A DNA stretch of 64,000 nt from Bacteroidota bacterium (GTDB lineage: Bacteria; Bacteroidota; Bacteroidia; Bacteroidales; Prolixibacteraceae): assembly GCA_024278975.1 (NCBI GenBank), contig JAJRSD010000080.1, positions 1 to 64,000 of the forward strand, in the 5' to 3' direction. The first letter of the stretch is position 1; each line of letters begins with the position of its first letter. The notes under the pieces are model-generated. The model searched no databases. It saw nothing but the letters and a program-made list of their open reading frames with translations, and was not told the DNA's origin. A program made the position numbers and the translations under genes. Positions 17,533 to 26,346 of the stretch are shown piece by piece.

Positions 17533-18279
17533 ATGGAAAAAGATTTAAAACTGGCAGTTCTAATCGATGGAGACAATATTCCATCGGCGTACGTAAAAGA
17601 GATGATGGAGGAAATTGCTAAATACGGCAACCCAACCATCAAGCGAATTTATGGCGACTGGACAAAACCAACTCTTTCAAAATGGAAAAAACTTTTACTC
17701 GAAAATGCAATAACTCCAATTCAGCAGTATGGTTATACTACCGGTAAAAATGCCACCGACTCGGCAATGATTATCGATGCCATGGATATTTTGTACAGCG
17801 AAAAGGTAAACGGTTTTTGCTTAGTTTCAAGCGACAGCGATTTTACCCGGCTTGCAACCCGTTTGCGCGAAGCCGGAATGAACGTAATTGGAATTGGCGA
17901 AAAGAAAACACCCGAGCCATTTATAGTTGCCTGCGATAGATTTATTTATATCGAGATACTTCGAAATCGCTCGAAAGAAATAGAAAGTAGTACAGCTCCC
18001 GGCAAATCTGAGAAAAAAAGTGAAATAGATAAAATCACGCCCAAAGTAATTAAACTTATTTCTACAACCATTTCAGATTTAGCTGATGACGACGGCTGGG
18101 CATTTCTCGGCGATGTAGGGAGTTTGCTACAGAAAAAACAACCCAATTTCGATTCGAGAAATTACGGTTTCGAGAAACTCACACCACTAATAAACTCTAT
18201 TGGAAAATTTGAAATAGACCAGCGCGACAGTTACAAAGGCAAGTTTAAACTGATTTACGTTCGTAACAAAAAAAGGTAA
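17533..18279 (+). CDS. NYN-domain (PIN-like) nuclease with OST-HTH/LOTUS domain
   Basis: About 248 residues from the ATG at 17533; an in-frame GTG at 17503 lies inside batE and is rejected. The N-terminal half is a NYN (DUF88/LabA-like) domain: LAVLIDGDNIPSAY carries the first acidic cluster, DSAMIIDAMD and SSDSDFTRLA the others, so the PIN-like acidic residues are retained. The C-terminal part (ITPKVIKLISTTISDLADDD ... GFEKLTPLINSIGKFEI) looks like an OST-HTH/LOTUS domain. This pairing occurs in predicted RNases (MARF1-like logic). It starts 11 bases after batE, so it may be read through from the bat operon. Confidence 0.87.
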   Translation: MEKDLKLAVLIDGDNIPSAYVKEMMEEIAKYGNPTIKRIYGDWTKPTLSKWKKLLLENAITPIQQYGYTTGKNATDSAMIIDAMDILYSEKVNGFCLVSSDSDFTRLATRLREAGMNVIGIGEKKTPEPFIVACDRFIYIEILRNRSKEIESSTAPGKSEKKSEIDKITPKVIKLISTTISDLADDDGWAFLGDVGSLLQKKQPNFDSRNYGFEKLTPLINSIGKFEIDQRDSYKGKFKLIYVRNKKR

Positions 18280-18471
18280 ATTCCTTTTTGAAATTCAAGG
18301 AGTGCCAGGTATAAATAACGACCACTATTTGTACTAACAACACCTGATGTTTAAAGCATTTCTACCAGCCTCCGGACGGGCTATATTGCTGATATTTCAA
18401 ACTATAGAATTCCCCACAAGTCATTTTATTTGTTTATATTGCAACTGACACAAACTATAAAACTTATTATT

Positions 18472-20097
18472 ATGAAAAAAATATTACTAATACTTGTTTC
18501 TATTTTTTGCTTCTCAACTCTTTTTGCACAGGAATACACCATCTCAAATGTAGTTTGTAATCCGGCATCTCCAGACACTTTAATGCCCGGTGAACGAGTC
18601 TCTTACACTTTCGACTATACAAAACCGGCTGGTGATGTAAGAATTTTTCCAAGACCATACAGGATTGAAGGAATTGGCAATAGTGGATCAGGAGGTTCGC
18701 CCATATATGGTGGAACCAGTGGTGCCGGCGAAAATTTTTTCGTTTTTGACAACGGTGCTGTTATTAATGCTATCAGTTTCAAAATTAAGGATATTGACGG
18801 AACACAGCTCTACGACACTTTAATAGCCGTAAATTTTGTGTACCATGAGTTTTCTGTTTCTGATATTACTTTTACTCCGGAATCTCCGGCTTCGGTAAAA
18901 ATTGGAGATAGTTTGAAATTTTCGTTTAACTACAAAATACCCGAAAATTTTAATGTAAAAATTGTACCGGCAGCAATAAACAACAAGAAGGTTGTGAGCA
19001 AACAAACAACCTCGCAATCGCCAACATATTCCGATACCACCGGAACTGGAACAGGATTTATTAAAATTGATACACTTGCCACAGTAGATCAAATTAGGTT
19101 TCAATTTATTGATGCTGCTACGGGCGATACCATTGCCGAGGTTTTTGAACAAGTTTACTATGGATTCTCAAATGATGCCGACCGGGCCTATTCAATTTCA
19201 AATATTGTTTACAACCCCACATCTCCAGGTTCTTTGAATGCTAACGACCGGGTAAACCTTACATTTAACTATTCGAAACCTTATGGAGATGTACGTATTT
19301 ATGTTAGACCATATAAAAGCGAAGGTAGCGGAAATTCAGGGACTTCCGGTTCGCAGTTATACACCGATAACGATGGTAGTGGTGATGCTTTTTTTACCTA
19401 TTTCGGCGATGCAGTAGTTAACAAAGTCCTGTTTAGCATTAAATCGGTTAACGGAATAGTCATTCATGAGCAATACGATAGTGTACATTTCTCATTCTCG
19501 CTCGATCCAGCCGCCTATTCCATCGAAAATGTTGTTTTTACACCAGCTTCGCCCGACACAATACACACTGTTGACACGCTGAAATTTACATTCGATTATA
19601 AAAAACCATTTGGCGATGTTAAAGTTTTTGCGCGACCGTTTAAAAATGGAGTATTGAAAACAGGTTCTACTTCGTCGCCCGTAAAAACTTATTCCGAAAA
19701 TAACGGGTCGGGCAGCGACTACATCTCTTTTGCTGCTCCCGGTTCGTTCGATCAAGTCAGGTTTCAGATAAAATCGGCTTTGAACCATTTGCTATACGAA
19801 ACTTTTATTGATGTTGATTATACGTTTATCCAAAGACCTGTTTCGGCTGAAATAATAAAAAACAGCGATGAACTGAAAATTTATCCTAATCCAAGTAATG
19901 GAGAAATTACAATTTCGGTTCCCTCCGAAAATAGTTTCGAGTTTTCAATTATCGATTTAAGTGGAAGGGTTGTAAAAGAAGGTATTTCGAAAACAAACAG
20001 CCTGAAAATTAATATGAATAAAATGGATAAAGGAACTTATATTACTAAAGTTAAAACTGAGAACAAACAATTTTCGAAACTTGTTGTTTTCGAATAA
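18472..20097 (+). CDS. Secreted four-repeat protein with T9SS C-terminal sorting domain
   Basis: About 541 residues from MKKILLIL at 18472; an upstream in-frame ATG at 18430 would bury the signal peptide and is rejected. After the signal (to LFAQ) come four homologous repeats of about 110-120 residues, each opening like YSISNIVYNPTSP and containing a FNYSKPYGDVRIYVRPY-type strand. The second repeat is the most divergent (YKIPENFNVKIVPAA). The last 75 residues are a type A T9SS sorting domain (IYPNPSNGEITISV ... GTYITKVKTENKQFSKLVVF). It should be exported by the type IX system and displayed or released. The function of the repeat is unknown to me. Confidence 0.88.
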   Translation: MKKILLILVSIFCFSTLFAQEYTISNVVCNPASPDTLMPGERVSYTFDYTKPAGDVRIFPRPYRIEGIGNSGSGGSPIYGGTSGAGENFFVFDNGAVINAISFKIKDIDGTQLYDTLIAVNFVYHEFSVSDITFTPESPASVKIGDSLKFSFNYKIPENFNVKIVPAAINNKKVVSKQTTSQSPTYSDTTGTGTGFIKIDTLATVDQIRFQFIDAATGDTIAEVFEQVYYGFSNDADRAYSISNIVYNPTSPGSLNANDRVNLTFNYSKPYGDVRIYVRPYKSEGSGNSGTSGSQLYTDNDGSGDAFFTYFGDAVVNKVLFSIKSVNGIVIHEQYDSVHFSFSLDPAAYSIENVVFTPASPDTIHTVDTLKFTFDYKKPFGDVKVFARPFKNGVLKTGSTSSPVKTYSENNGSGSDYISFAAPGSFDQVRFQIKSALNHLLYETFIDVDYTFIQRPVSAEIIKNSDELKIYPNPSNGEITISVPSENSFEFSIIDLSGRVVKEGISKTNSLKINMNKMDKGTYITKVKTENKQFSKLVVFE

Positions 20098-20134
20098 ATA
20101 CGTTTTGAGAAAATCATAAAAAGCTAACACAATT

Positions 20135-20180
20135 AAGGATGGCATCTTTCTCTTCGTTCAAAGAAAAAGATGCCATCCTT
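20135..20180. terminator. Bidirectional terminator between T9SS protein and SNF2 gene
   Basis: A perfect 15-bp stem (AAGGATGGCATCTTT with its complement, 20135-20149 and 20166-20180) has A and T runs on its sides, between convergent genes. It can serve both strands. Confidence 0.85.
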
Positions 20181-20226
20181 TTTAGTAACAAGTAACCAGT
20201 ATCAAGTAACCAGCATCAACCCTCCC

Positions 20227-23169
20227 TTACTCAAACAACTCCACAATCTCCTCTTTTGTAATTTTCTTAAATGGGTTATTCGAATTGATAAACATATCGG
20301 CAAGCGAACTTTTACGCTCTTTTAGTTTTTGAATTTTTTCTTCTATTGAGTCTTCAGTAATAAAACGGTAAACAAAAACGTGCTTGTCTTGTCCAATTCG
20401 GTGGGCGCGGTTTATCGCCTGATTTTCTGCCGCCGGATTCCACCAGGGATCGATAATAAAAACATAATCGGCTTCGGTGAGATTCAATCCTACTCCACCG
20501 GCTTTTAATGAAATCAGAAATATTCGGTTTTCAGCATCGCTCTGAAACTCCTTAATCACCTTTTCGCGTTTTGTTGTTTGCCCAGTTAATTTGCTGAATT
20601 TCCAATTCTCCTCTTCTATTTTACTTTGTATTAACTCGAGGTGCTTTACAAACGACGAAAAAATCAATACTTTATGATTTTCGGCCACAAGGTTTTGCAA
20701 CATCCTGAAAATCTCCTCAAATTTACCCGAACTCTCATCAAAATCGGTTTCAAGTAAACACGGATGATTTGCCAGTTGCCGTAGTTTAGTAAGCCCCTGC
20801 AAAACAATAATCGACGATTTTCCAACCCCCTCATTTTCAATATTCGACAATATTGCATTTCTGATAATCGACTTTTCGCGTTCGTACATTTTTTTCTGCG
20901 CACTTTCCATTGGGCAATAAAGTACCTGCTCAACAAGTGGTGGCAAATCTTTTGCTACTTCGCTTTTTTTACGACGTAAAATAAATGGGCGAATCATCAA
21001 TTGCAATCTCTCTTGTTGCTGCTCGCTGTCATTCTTTTCAATTGGTGTAATAAAGTTCCTCTTAAAAAATGCCTGATTACCCAAAATTCCCGGATTCAGA
21101 AAATTCATTTGCGACCATAAATCAGATAGCGAATTTTCGATTGGCGTTCCTGTTATTACCAACCGGTGTTTGCCTTTTAGGTTCATTATTGCCTTATAGG
21201 TTTTCGAACTGGCATTTTTCACAGATTGACTTTCATCTAAAATCAAATAGTAAAATTCTGTTTTCGATAGTATCTTACTGTCGTTGCGAACAGTGCCGTA
21301 AGTAGTGAGAATAACATCGTAAAACTTTACTATTTGAGCCAAATCAGCTATCTTTTTACGCTGAGTACCAACATATTTAAAAACCTTTAATGCAGGTGTA
21401 AATTTTTGAATTTCGTTGTCCCAGTTATGTACCAGCGAAGTTGGCACAACTATTAAACTGGCAGTTTGAATATCTTTGTCAGATTTATTGTCACTATTAA
21501 ATAAACCGAGTTGGTCGGAATCTGAAAGTAAATTATTAACTATAATGCTTGTTTTAGCCCGTTTTAATTTTAGTAAAAGAGTGAGTGCTTGCAGCGTTTT
21601 TCCAAGTCCCATATCGTCAGCAAGGCAACCACCCAAATTGTTTTGATACAAACTATGCATCCAGTTAAATCCCACCTCCTGATAAGTACGTAACATTGTT
21701 TTAAGATTTGCGGGCAATTCAACCTCTCTCTTTTCAGTATTCAATAGTTTTTCAAACTGATTAAGAACCGATTTGTCTTTTTCGTTAACAGCATCTTGCA
21801 ACAGGGTAAAGTGATGTTTTTCGAACTGTAAACTTTCCCCTTTTTGCTTTCCAAAAGGCAATAATCCTTTAAAGCGGGTAAACCACTCTTCTGGTAAAAC
21901 TGCTATTTCGCCGTTGGGTAAAACAAACTCACGAATATCGTTGAGAATGTACTTTTTCAGTTTAATAAAAGGAATGCTAAATTCGCCAAAACGCACAACC
22001 GCGTGAACATCAAACCAATCGCCTTTTTTTTGTGTTTGTATCTCAATTTTCTGGATTCCGGTAAAATAGTTTTTATCCAGCTTATCCTGAACCACATAGA
22101 TCTCCTTTTCAATCAGTCGCGGTTTATTCTTGTTCAGCCAGTTTACAAAATAATAGATTGCATTTTTGGTTTCTAAAAGCTGCAAACCTTCGATAGAAAG
22201 ATAGCCATTGTTTTCAATCAGCCCAATTTTATTTAGTGTTTGAATAACCTCATCTTCCCATTGAAAATTACGATGGGTTTTACTAAAAACATACTCTCCA
22301 TTTTTCTTTTGAAGTGTAACCAAAACCTGGCTGTCCGATGCCGGTAGAAACCTCTCGTTTCCATATTCGAACTGCAAAACCAAAGCCGGTTCGTATTTCA
22401 AATTTTTCTCTAACGACAAGATCGCCTTTTTCTCAACCTCTGTCTCTTCAATTAAAAAACCTTTAGCTTTTACATCGTAATCTCTAATTGTTTTCAGTAA
22501 AAATCCCGGGTAATATTTTTCTTCGATAGAATTAGGAACTGCAACAAAGTCCTTCTCGAAAAAAGGCATAAGATTTTTATATTTTAACTTTTCGAAAGCG
22601 ACAAGTTTCTTCTGATACAGCATTAAACATGGATTATGAACTACCATTTTACTATTTATTCCATGCAAACCAATCTCTTTTTTATCGAGATAAATTTTCA
22701 TCTGATACCGGGTCTCAGAATCGGTGCGTTCGAAATTAAACTCGGGACGAGCATAAAATGGAGGCACCTCAATAACATCTTCTTCATATAAATTAGAGTA
22801 TTTGGCATCTTTATTAAAAAGCCGAATCGGACTCAACATTAAAACAGACACAACCTGTGTCATGCACTCCTCTATAAAAGGTTTAATCTGCTTTTCTAAA
22901 TATTCTACTTTTAATTTCGAATAAAACTCTGTAACATTAGATGCACGCGAATACTTTCTCATCAATATATCGTTGCCATATTTCTCAATTATGTTTATCA
23001 ACTCAATTTCGAAAGGTTTAAATTGATAATCAGAGTTGCCAAAATCATGAGGTCTCACCATTCTTTCAACAGAGTAAAACTGATCTTTTTTTTGAATTAG
23101 AAAGGGTTGAAAAATAAGTCCCAAAAAACGATGTTCGGTTAGTGCTATAACAAATTCAAGTTCGCCCAT
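20227..23169 (-). CDS. SNF2-family DEAD/DEAH-box ATPase (helicase-like)
   Basis: A 980-residue protein. The last 500 residues are a full Swi2/Snf2 ATPase: motif I DDMGLGKT (near 505), motif II as DESQ (in place of DEAH), motif III TGTPIENSLSDLWSQM, and motifs V-VI with GGVGLNLT and HRIGQ. The first 480 residues are a poorly conserved N-terminal region typical of large Bacteroidota Snf2 proteins; I see no CxCxH SWIM finger in it. Such proteins translocate on double-stranded DNA and may remodel RNA polymerase or DNA complexes (RapA-like roles are known only for distant members). A TATATTTG promoter element lies 62 bases upstream. Confidence 0.92.
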   Translation of the reverse strand: MGELEFVIALTEHRFLGLIFQPFLIQKKDQFYSVERMVRPHDFGNSDYQFKPFEIELINIIEKYGNDILMRKYSRASNVTEFYSKLKVEYLEKQIKPFIEECMTQVVSVLMLSPIRLFNKDAKYSNLYEEDVIEVPPFYARPEFNFERTDSETRYQMKIYLDKKEIGLHGINSKMVVHNPCLMLYQKKLVAFEKLKYKNLMPFFEKDFVAVPNSIEEKYYPGFLLKTIRDYDVKAKGFLIEETEVEKKAILSLEKNLKYEPALVLQFEYGNERFLPASDSQVLVTLQKKNGEYVFSKTHRNFQWEDEVIQTLNKIGLIENNGYLSIEGLQLLETKNAIYYFVNWLNKNKPRLIEKEIYVVQDKLDKNYFTGIQKIEIQTQKKGDWFDVHAVVRFGEFSIPFIKLKKYILNDIREFVLPNGEIAVLPEEWFTRFKGLLPFGKQKGESLQFEKHHFTLLQDAVNEKDKSVLNQFEKLLNTEKREVELPANLKTMLRTYQEVGFNWMHSLYQNNLGGCLADDMGLGKTLQALTLLLKLKRAKTSIIVNNLLSDSDQLGLFNSDNKSDKDIQTASLIVVPTSLVHNWDNEIQKFTPALKVFKYVGTQRKKIADLAQIVKFYDVILTTYGTVRNDSKILSKTEFYYLILDESQSVKNASSKTYKAIMNLKGKHRLVITGTPIENSLSDLWSQMNFLNPGILGNQAFFKRNFITPIEKNDSEQQQERLQLMIRPFILRRKKSEVAKDLPPLVEQVLYCPMESAQKKMYEREKSIIRNAILSNIENEGVGKSSIIVLQGLTKLRQLANHPCLLETDFDESSGKFEEIFRMLQNLVAENHKVLIFSSFVKHLELIQSKIEEENWKFSKLTGQTTKREKVIKEFQSDAENRIFLISLKAGGVGLNLTEADYVFIIDPWWNPAAENQAINRAHRIGQDKHVFVYRFITEDSIEEKIQKLKERKSSLADMFINSNNPFKKITKEEIVELFE

Positions 23170-23230
23170 AAAAGTAAGTCTAAAACAAAAAGTGTTTTGT
23201 AAAGTAAAAAATGATGTTCAAAAATAACCT

Positions 23231-23238
23231 CAAATATA
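23231..23238 (-). promoter_or_regulatory. Promoter -7 element of the SNF2 gene
   Basis: On the minus strand this reads TATATTTG, an exact TAnnTTTG match 62 bases before the SNF2 start codon. Confidence 0.45.
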
Positions 23239-23363
23239 AGAATATTAAGTTGATAGTTTAATTTATGTGAAACCTATTTCCATTTTACGAAAATCAGGCT
23301 AACTATTTAACAATTTATCGACATAGCAACCTTTTTTAATACCGAAAGGTGTACAAAATAGAA

Positions 23364-23393
23364 TTGACAGGAACCATAACAATCATATCTTTG
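23364..23393 (+). promoter_or_regulatory. Intact promoter ahead of the CBM9-like relic
   Basis: TTG at 23364-23366, a 19-base spacer and TATCTTTG at 23386-23393 fit the Bacteroidota -33/-7 pattern. It lies 26 bases before the ATG of a broken gene. Confidence 0.55.
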
Positions 23394-23418
23394 CAGATAA
23401 TCAAGAATCATCAGAACT

Positions 23419-23689
23419 ATGAAAGAACTTTTTGTAAAACGAATCAAAATTTAGAATTGGGCATGTAAGTAACGAAATATGGCTAAAGTTTTATGTGAAT
23501 GAAAAGAATATTCTTGCCAGAGAACCCCGCACCAACGGGGAAGTTTACAAAGATAGTGCTGTGGAATTTTTTATTTCGGTTGATGGAAAAAACTACTACA
23601 ATTTTGAGTTTAGCTGTATTGGAGTCACTTATCTTGCAGAGAGAGAGAGAAGTAATAACCGAAATTTTGGTGATATTCTTTTTGAATAG
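23419..23689 (+). pseudogene. Relic of a CBM9-like carbohydrate-binding protein gene
   Basis: The ATG at 23419 opens MKELFVKRIKI and stops at once. A second frame picks up at about 23445 with RIGHVSNEIWLKFYVNEK and continues through VYKDSAVEFFISVDGK and YYNFEFSCIG. These match the core of family-9-like carbohydrate-binding proteins of Bacteroidota (the DSCVEFFI and YYNFEFN-IG motifs). About 30-40 residues between the two pieces are missing, and homology is lost after CIG. So the gene has an internal deletion with frameshift and a ruined 3' end, while its promoter remains. Confidence 0.72.
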
Positions 23690-23822
23690 TTATTATATAA
23701 GAATTCCAAATACTCTTTTATACTCAAACATTAAAAGACAAACAAATCTTTTTTTTACAGATTGTTTTGATATTAGGTGTCAATTTTCGTAACTTGTAGG
23801 TCAATCATTAAAATCGAACAAA

Positions 23823-25394
23823 ATGAGAACTTACTACGACATTCACTGCCATATTTTTAATAAAGATGTAATTATCAGGAAATTAGTAAATGTAGTTCAG
23901 TCGCTTTTAACCATAAAAGATATGCTGGATGGAGAGATTTCTGCTGATGAGTTGAAGTACAAAATCGATGGAATTAATAAAACATTAGTTGGTGTAACAC
24001 AAGATTCAAGCGAAGATGTTTTTAAAACATTAGACGAAGTTTATAAGGGAAAAGTGGTTACTACTCCGTTAATGTTCGATCTGTCGTATGCCGACGACAA
24101 CGACGATGACGAGCACAGTAACAAAAGATACCGCCGTCGGATAAAACGCACTTTTTGGTTATTGTCGGCAGTAGTAATTCCTTACATTCGCGGCAAGGCA
24201 AAACGTAAATTTAAAAATGACGAACTGGTTGATGCCATAAATATTATCCGCGACAATGTAAAAGATTTCAACAAAAGTTTCGACGGAAAATCGGATGAAG
24301 AGGTGGAGATTTTCGCCAATGCCAACTACAAACAACAAATTGAAGATTTAGAATATCTTGCTGAAAAGTATGATACTATCCGCCCGTTTTTTAGCGTTGA
24401 CCCACGCCGAGAATACAAAGGAAAAATAAACACCATTGAAAATCTTAAACAAAAGCTACTGGGAGCCAATGCAAAATTTGCAGGAATAAAATTATATACT
24501 CCGGCAGGATTTTCCCCAACCGATCCGGTTTTAATGGGAACAACCAAACAAAAAGGTGTTTATGCATTTTGCGTAGAACATAAAATACCAATTACTGTAC
24601 ATAATTCGAATTCCGGATTCGCGTGTCTTTCAACAGTATTAAACGTGCGCGGCCATGTAGTTTTAAACGATTCGGTTACTAAAAAGAATGGGCATATTAA
24701 ATTCAAATACAGATTCTTCAGCAGAAAAGCCAGTCAGGCAATTTCCGAAAGGGCAAAAATCCTGAATCATCCAAGACTTTGGGCACTGGTATTAAAAAAG
24801 TATCCAAACCTAACTATCAATTTTGCACATTTTGGTGGAAGCAACCAAATTATGGATTATGTAAATTATAGTATTTACGATAAAAAAATTGACGATGAAG
24901 TTTTTGAAGATGCCATTTTGAATGTTAAAAGAAACCTACGAAATACAATAGCTTCAGCATTTCATAAAAAAAGAGGTAAAATGATTTTACGAGATAATTT
25001 AACCATTACCGAACGTGCCGAAGTTTGGAATGCAATGTACCGCGCCGGATTAATTGATAACTGGGCAAAAGCAATTTTCGATTTGGTAAAAAATCCCAAA
25101 TACCCAAATGCATACACCGATTTATCGTGTTTCTCGTCGGGGCTATTAATTAAAGACCCCGCAGATAATCAATTAACCTTTACAATTAAAGAGGAGCTGA
25201 ATACATTTAAACACAGCTTTTTTAACAATTTAACAGATTACGAAAAATCGAAAATTCTGTATGGTTCCGATTTCTTTCTCGCACAGTTTTTCGGGCCAAC
25301 AATGGAACGGTATTTTGCTGATTTTAAAAATGCTTTCGGCGATGATTTTGATTTAATTGCAAGCGATAACCCAAAACGTTTTTTGAATGACTAA
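23823..25394 (+). CDS. Amidohydrolase-superfamily protein (TIM-barrel metal hydrolase)
   Basis: A 523-residue protein. It opens with YYDIHCHIFNKDV, the H-x-H metal motif after strand 1. A later ITVHNSNSG segment and NFAHFGGSNQ could supply the next His ligands, and YGSDFFLAQF near residue 480 gives the typical late Asp of amidohydrolase-2 type enzymes. Unlike usual family members (300-400 residues), it has a long insert at about 75-150 containing an acidic run (DDNDDDE) and a basic membrane-like segment (TFWLLSAVVIPYI). There is no signal peptide. It begins a co-directional set with a TIGR02594 protein and an unknown protein. The substrate is unknown. Confidence 0.72.
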   Translation: MRTYYDIHCHIFNKDVIIRKLVNVVQSLLTIKDMLDGEISADELKYKIDGINKTLVGVTQDSSEDVFKTLDEVYKGKVVTTPLMFDLSYADDNDDDEHSNKRYRRRIKRTFWLLSAVVIPYIRGKAKRKFKNDELVDAINIIRDNVKDFNKSFDGKSDEEVEIFANANYKQQIEDLEYLAEKYDTIRPFFSVDPRREYKGKINTIENLKQKLLGANAKFAGIKLYTPAGFSPTDPVLMGTTKQKGVYAFCVEHKIPITVHNSNSGFACLSTVLNVRGHVVLNDSVTKKNGHIKFKYRFFSRKASQAISERAKILNHPRLWALVLKKYPNLTINFAHFGGSNQIMDYVNYSIYDKKIDDEVFEDAILNVKRNLRNTIASAFHKKRGKMILRDNLTITERAEVWNAMYRAGLIDNWAKAIFDLVKNPKYPNAYTDLSCFSSGLLIKDPADNQLTFTIKEELNTFKHSFFNNLTDYEKSKILYGSDFFLAQFFGPTMERYFADFKNAFGDDFDLIASDNPKRFLND

Positions 25395-25424
25395 CAAATC
25401 GCATTTAACAAATTTGCGAATTAC

Positions 25425-25453
25425 GCGTCTGGCGGTTCAAAACCGCCTGACGC
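25425..25453. repeat. Strong hairpin between amidohydrolase and TIGR02594 genes
   Basis: GCGTCTGGCGGTT pairs with AACCGCCTGACGC over 13 positions with one mismatch and a 3-base loop. There is no T-tract on the plus strand, so it is more likely an RNA-stability or REP-like element than a terminator. Confidence 0.7.
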
Positions 25454-25490
25454 ATTAAGCATAAACACAAAATCGTTAAATAATTATACC

Positions 25491-26156
25491 ATGGAACAAC
25501 TTTTAAAAATTGCATTTAATGAATTAGGCACCGAAGAGATTGTTGGAAGTGTTGACAATCCTGAAATTTTAAAATATGCAAAAGAGACCGGAATAAAAGG
25601 AATTACAAGCGACGAAATACCGTGGTGCAGCACCTTTGTAAACTGGGTTGCATGGAAAGCCGGATTGCAACACTCTAAAAAAGCCAACGCCCGCTCGTGG
25701 CTAAATATTGGTGTAAAAACAACCACGCCTGAACCCGGCGATATTGTAGTTTTCTGGCGCGAAAGTCGGCAGAGTTGGAAAGGGCATGTCGGGATATTTT
25801 TGGGTTTCTCGGCAAACAACAAACGGGTTTATTCGCTGGGCGGAAATCAGGGAAACCGCGTTTCGGTTTCGGCTTACCGTACCAATACAGTGCTTTCGTT
25901 TCAGCGGTTAACCAATGAAAAGAAGCTGGTTATTCCGGAACCCATTTTACAAAAAGGCAGTAGCGGTACAAAAGTAGTTGCACTACAAGACTCGCTTAAA
26001 TTACTCAATATTAATGTAGGAACTTCTGACGGCGATTTCGGAAAGAAAACAGAAAAAGGGGTAAAAGAGCTGCAAACACAAAAACCTAATCTTGAAATTA
26101 ATGGAATCTACAATGTAGAAACCCGCGATTTGTTGGAGTCGTTGTTTCAGGTGTAG
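25491..26156 (+). CDS. TIGR02594/CHAP-like peptidoglycan hydrolase with PG-binding domain
   Basis: A 221-residue protein. Residues 1-140 resemble the TIGR02594 family (NlpC/P60-CHAP fold): PWCSTFVNWVAWKAGL holds the likely nucleophile Cys, and GHVGIFLGFS holds the likely His. From about 150 a PG_binding_1 domain follows (KGSSGTKVVALQDSLKLLNI ... SDGDFGKKTEKGVKELQ). Family members cut peptide bonds in cell-wall material. There is no N-terminal signal peptide, so export is unexplained; phage-like or effector release are possibilities. It lies between the amidohydrolase and an unknown 165-residue protein on the same strand. Confidence 0.82.
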   Translation: MEQLLKIAFNELGTEEIVGSVDNPEILKYAKETGIKGITSDEIPWCSTFVNWVAWKAGLQHSKKANARSWLNIGVKTTTPEPGDIVVFWRESRQSWKGHVGIFLGFSANNKRVYSLGGNQGNRVSVSAYRTNTVLSFQRLTNEKKLVIPEPILQKGSSGTKVVALQDSLKLLNINVGTSDGDFGKKTEKGVKELQTQKPNLEINGIYNVETRDLLESLFQV

Positions 26157-26184
26157 TGTCTCTTATCACGTGTCAATAATTAAA

Positions 26185-26275
26185 CGTCATGCTGAATTTA
26201 TTTCAGCATCCAATAAAAAAAAACAGATTCCGAATCCGTCAACTGACGAACGGAATGACTGATCCAGAATTAAAA
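26185..26275. repeat. REP-like dispersed element
   Basis: ATGCTGAA and TTCAGCAT form an 8-bp inverted repeat at 26189-26209, preceded by CGTC. A second palindromic patch CCGTCAACTGACGAACGG follows at about 26239. The CGTCATGCTGAA word is one I associate with intergenic repeats in many Bacteroidota genomes. It separates the TIGR02594 gene from the next gene. Confidence 0.5.
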
Positions 26276-26346
26276 ATTGATATAACTTATAGTGAAAAAT
26301 AATAATTACACTTCGCAGATTTTACACTTTTTAAAAAATAAAAACT

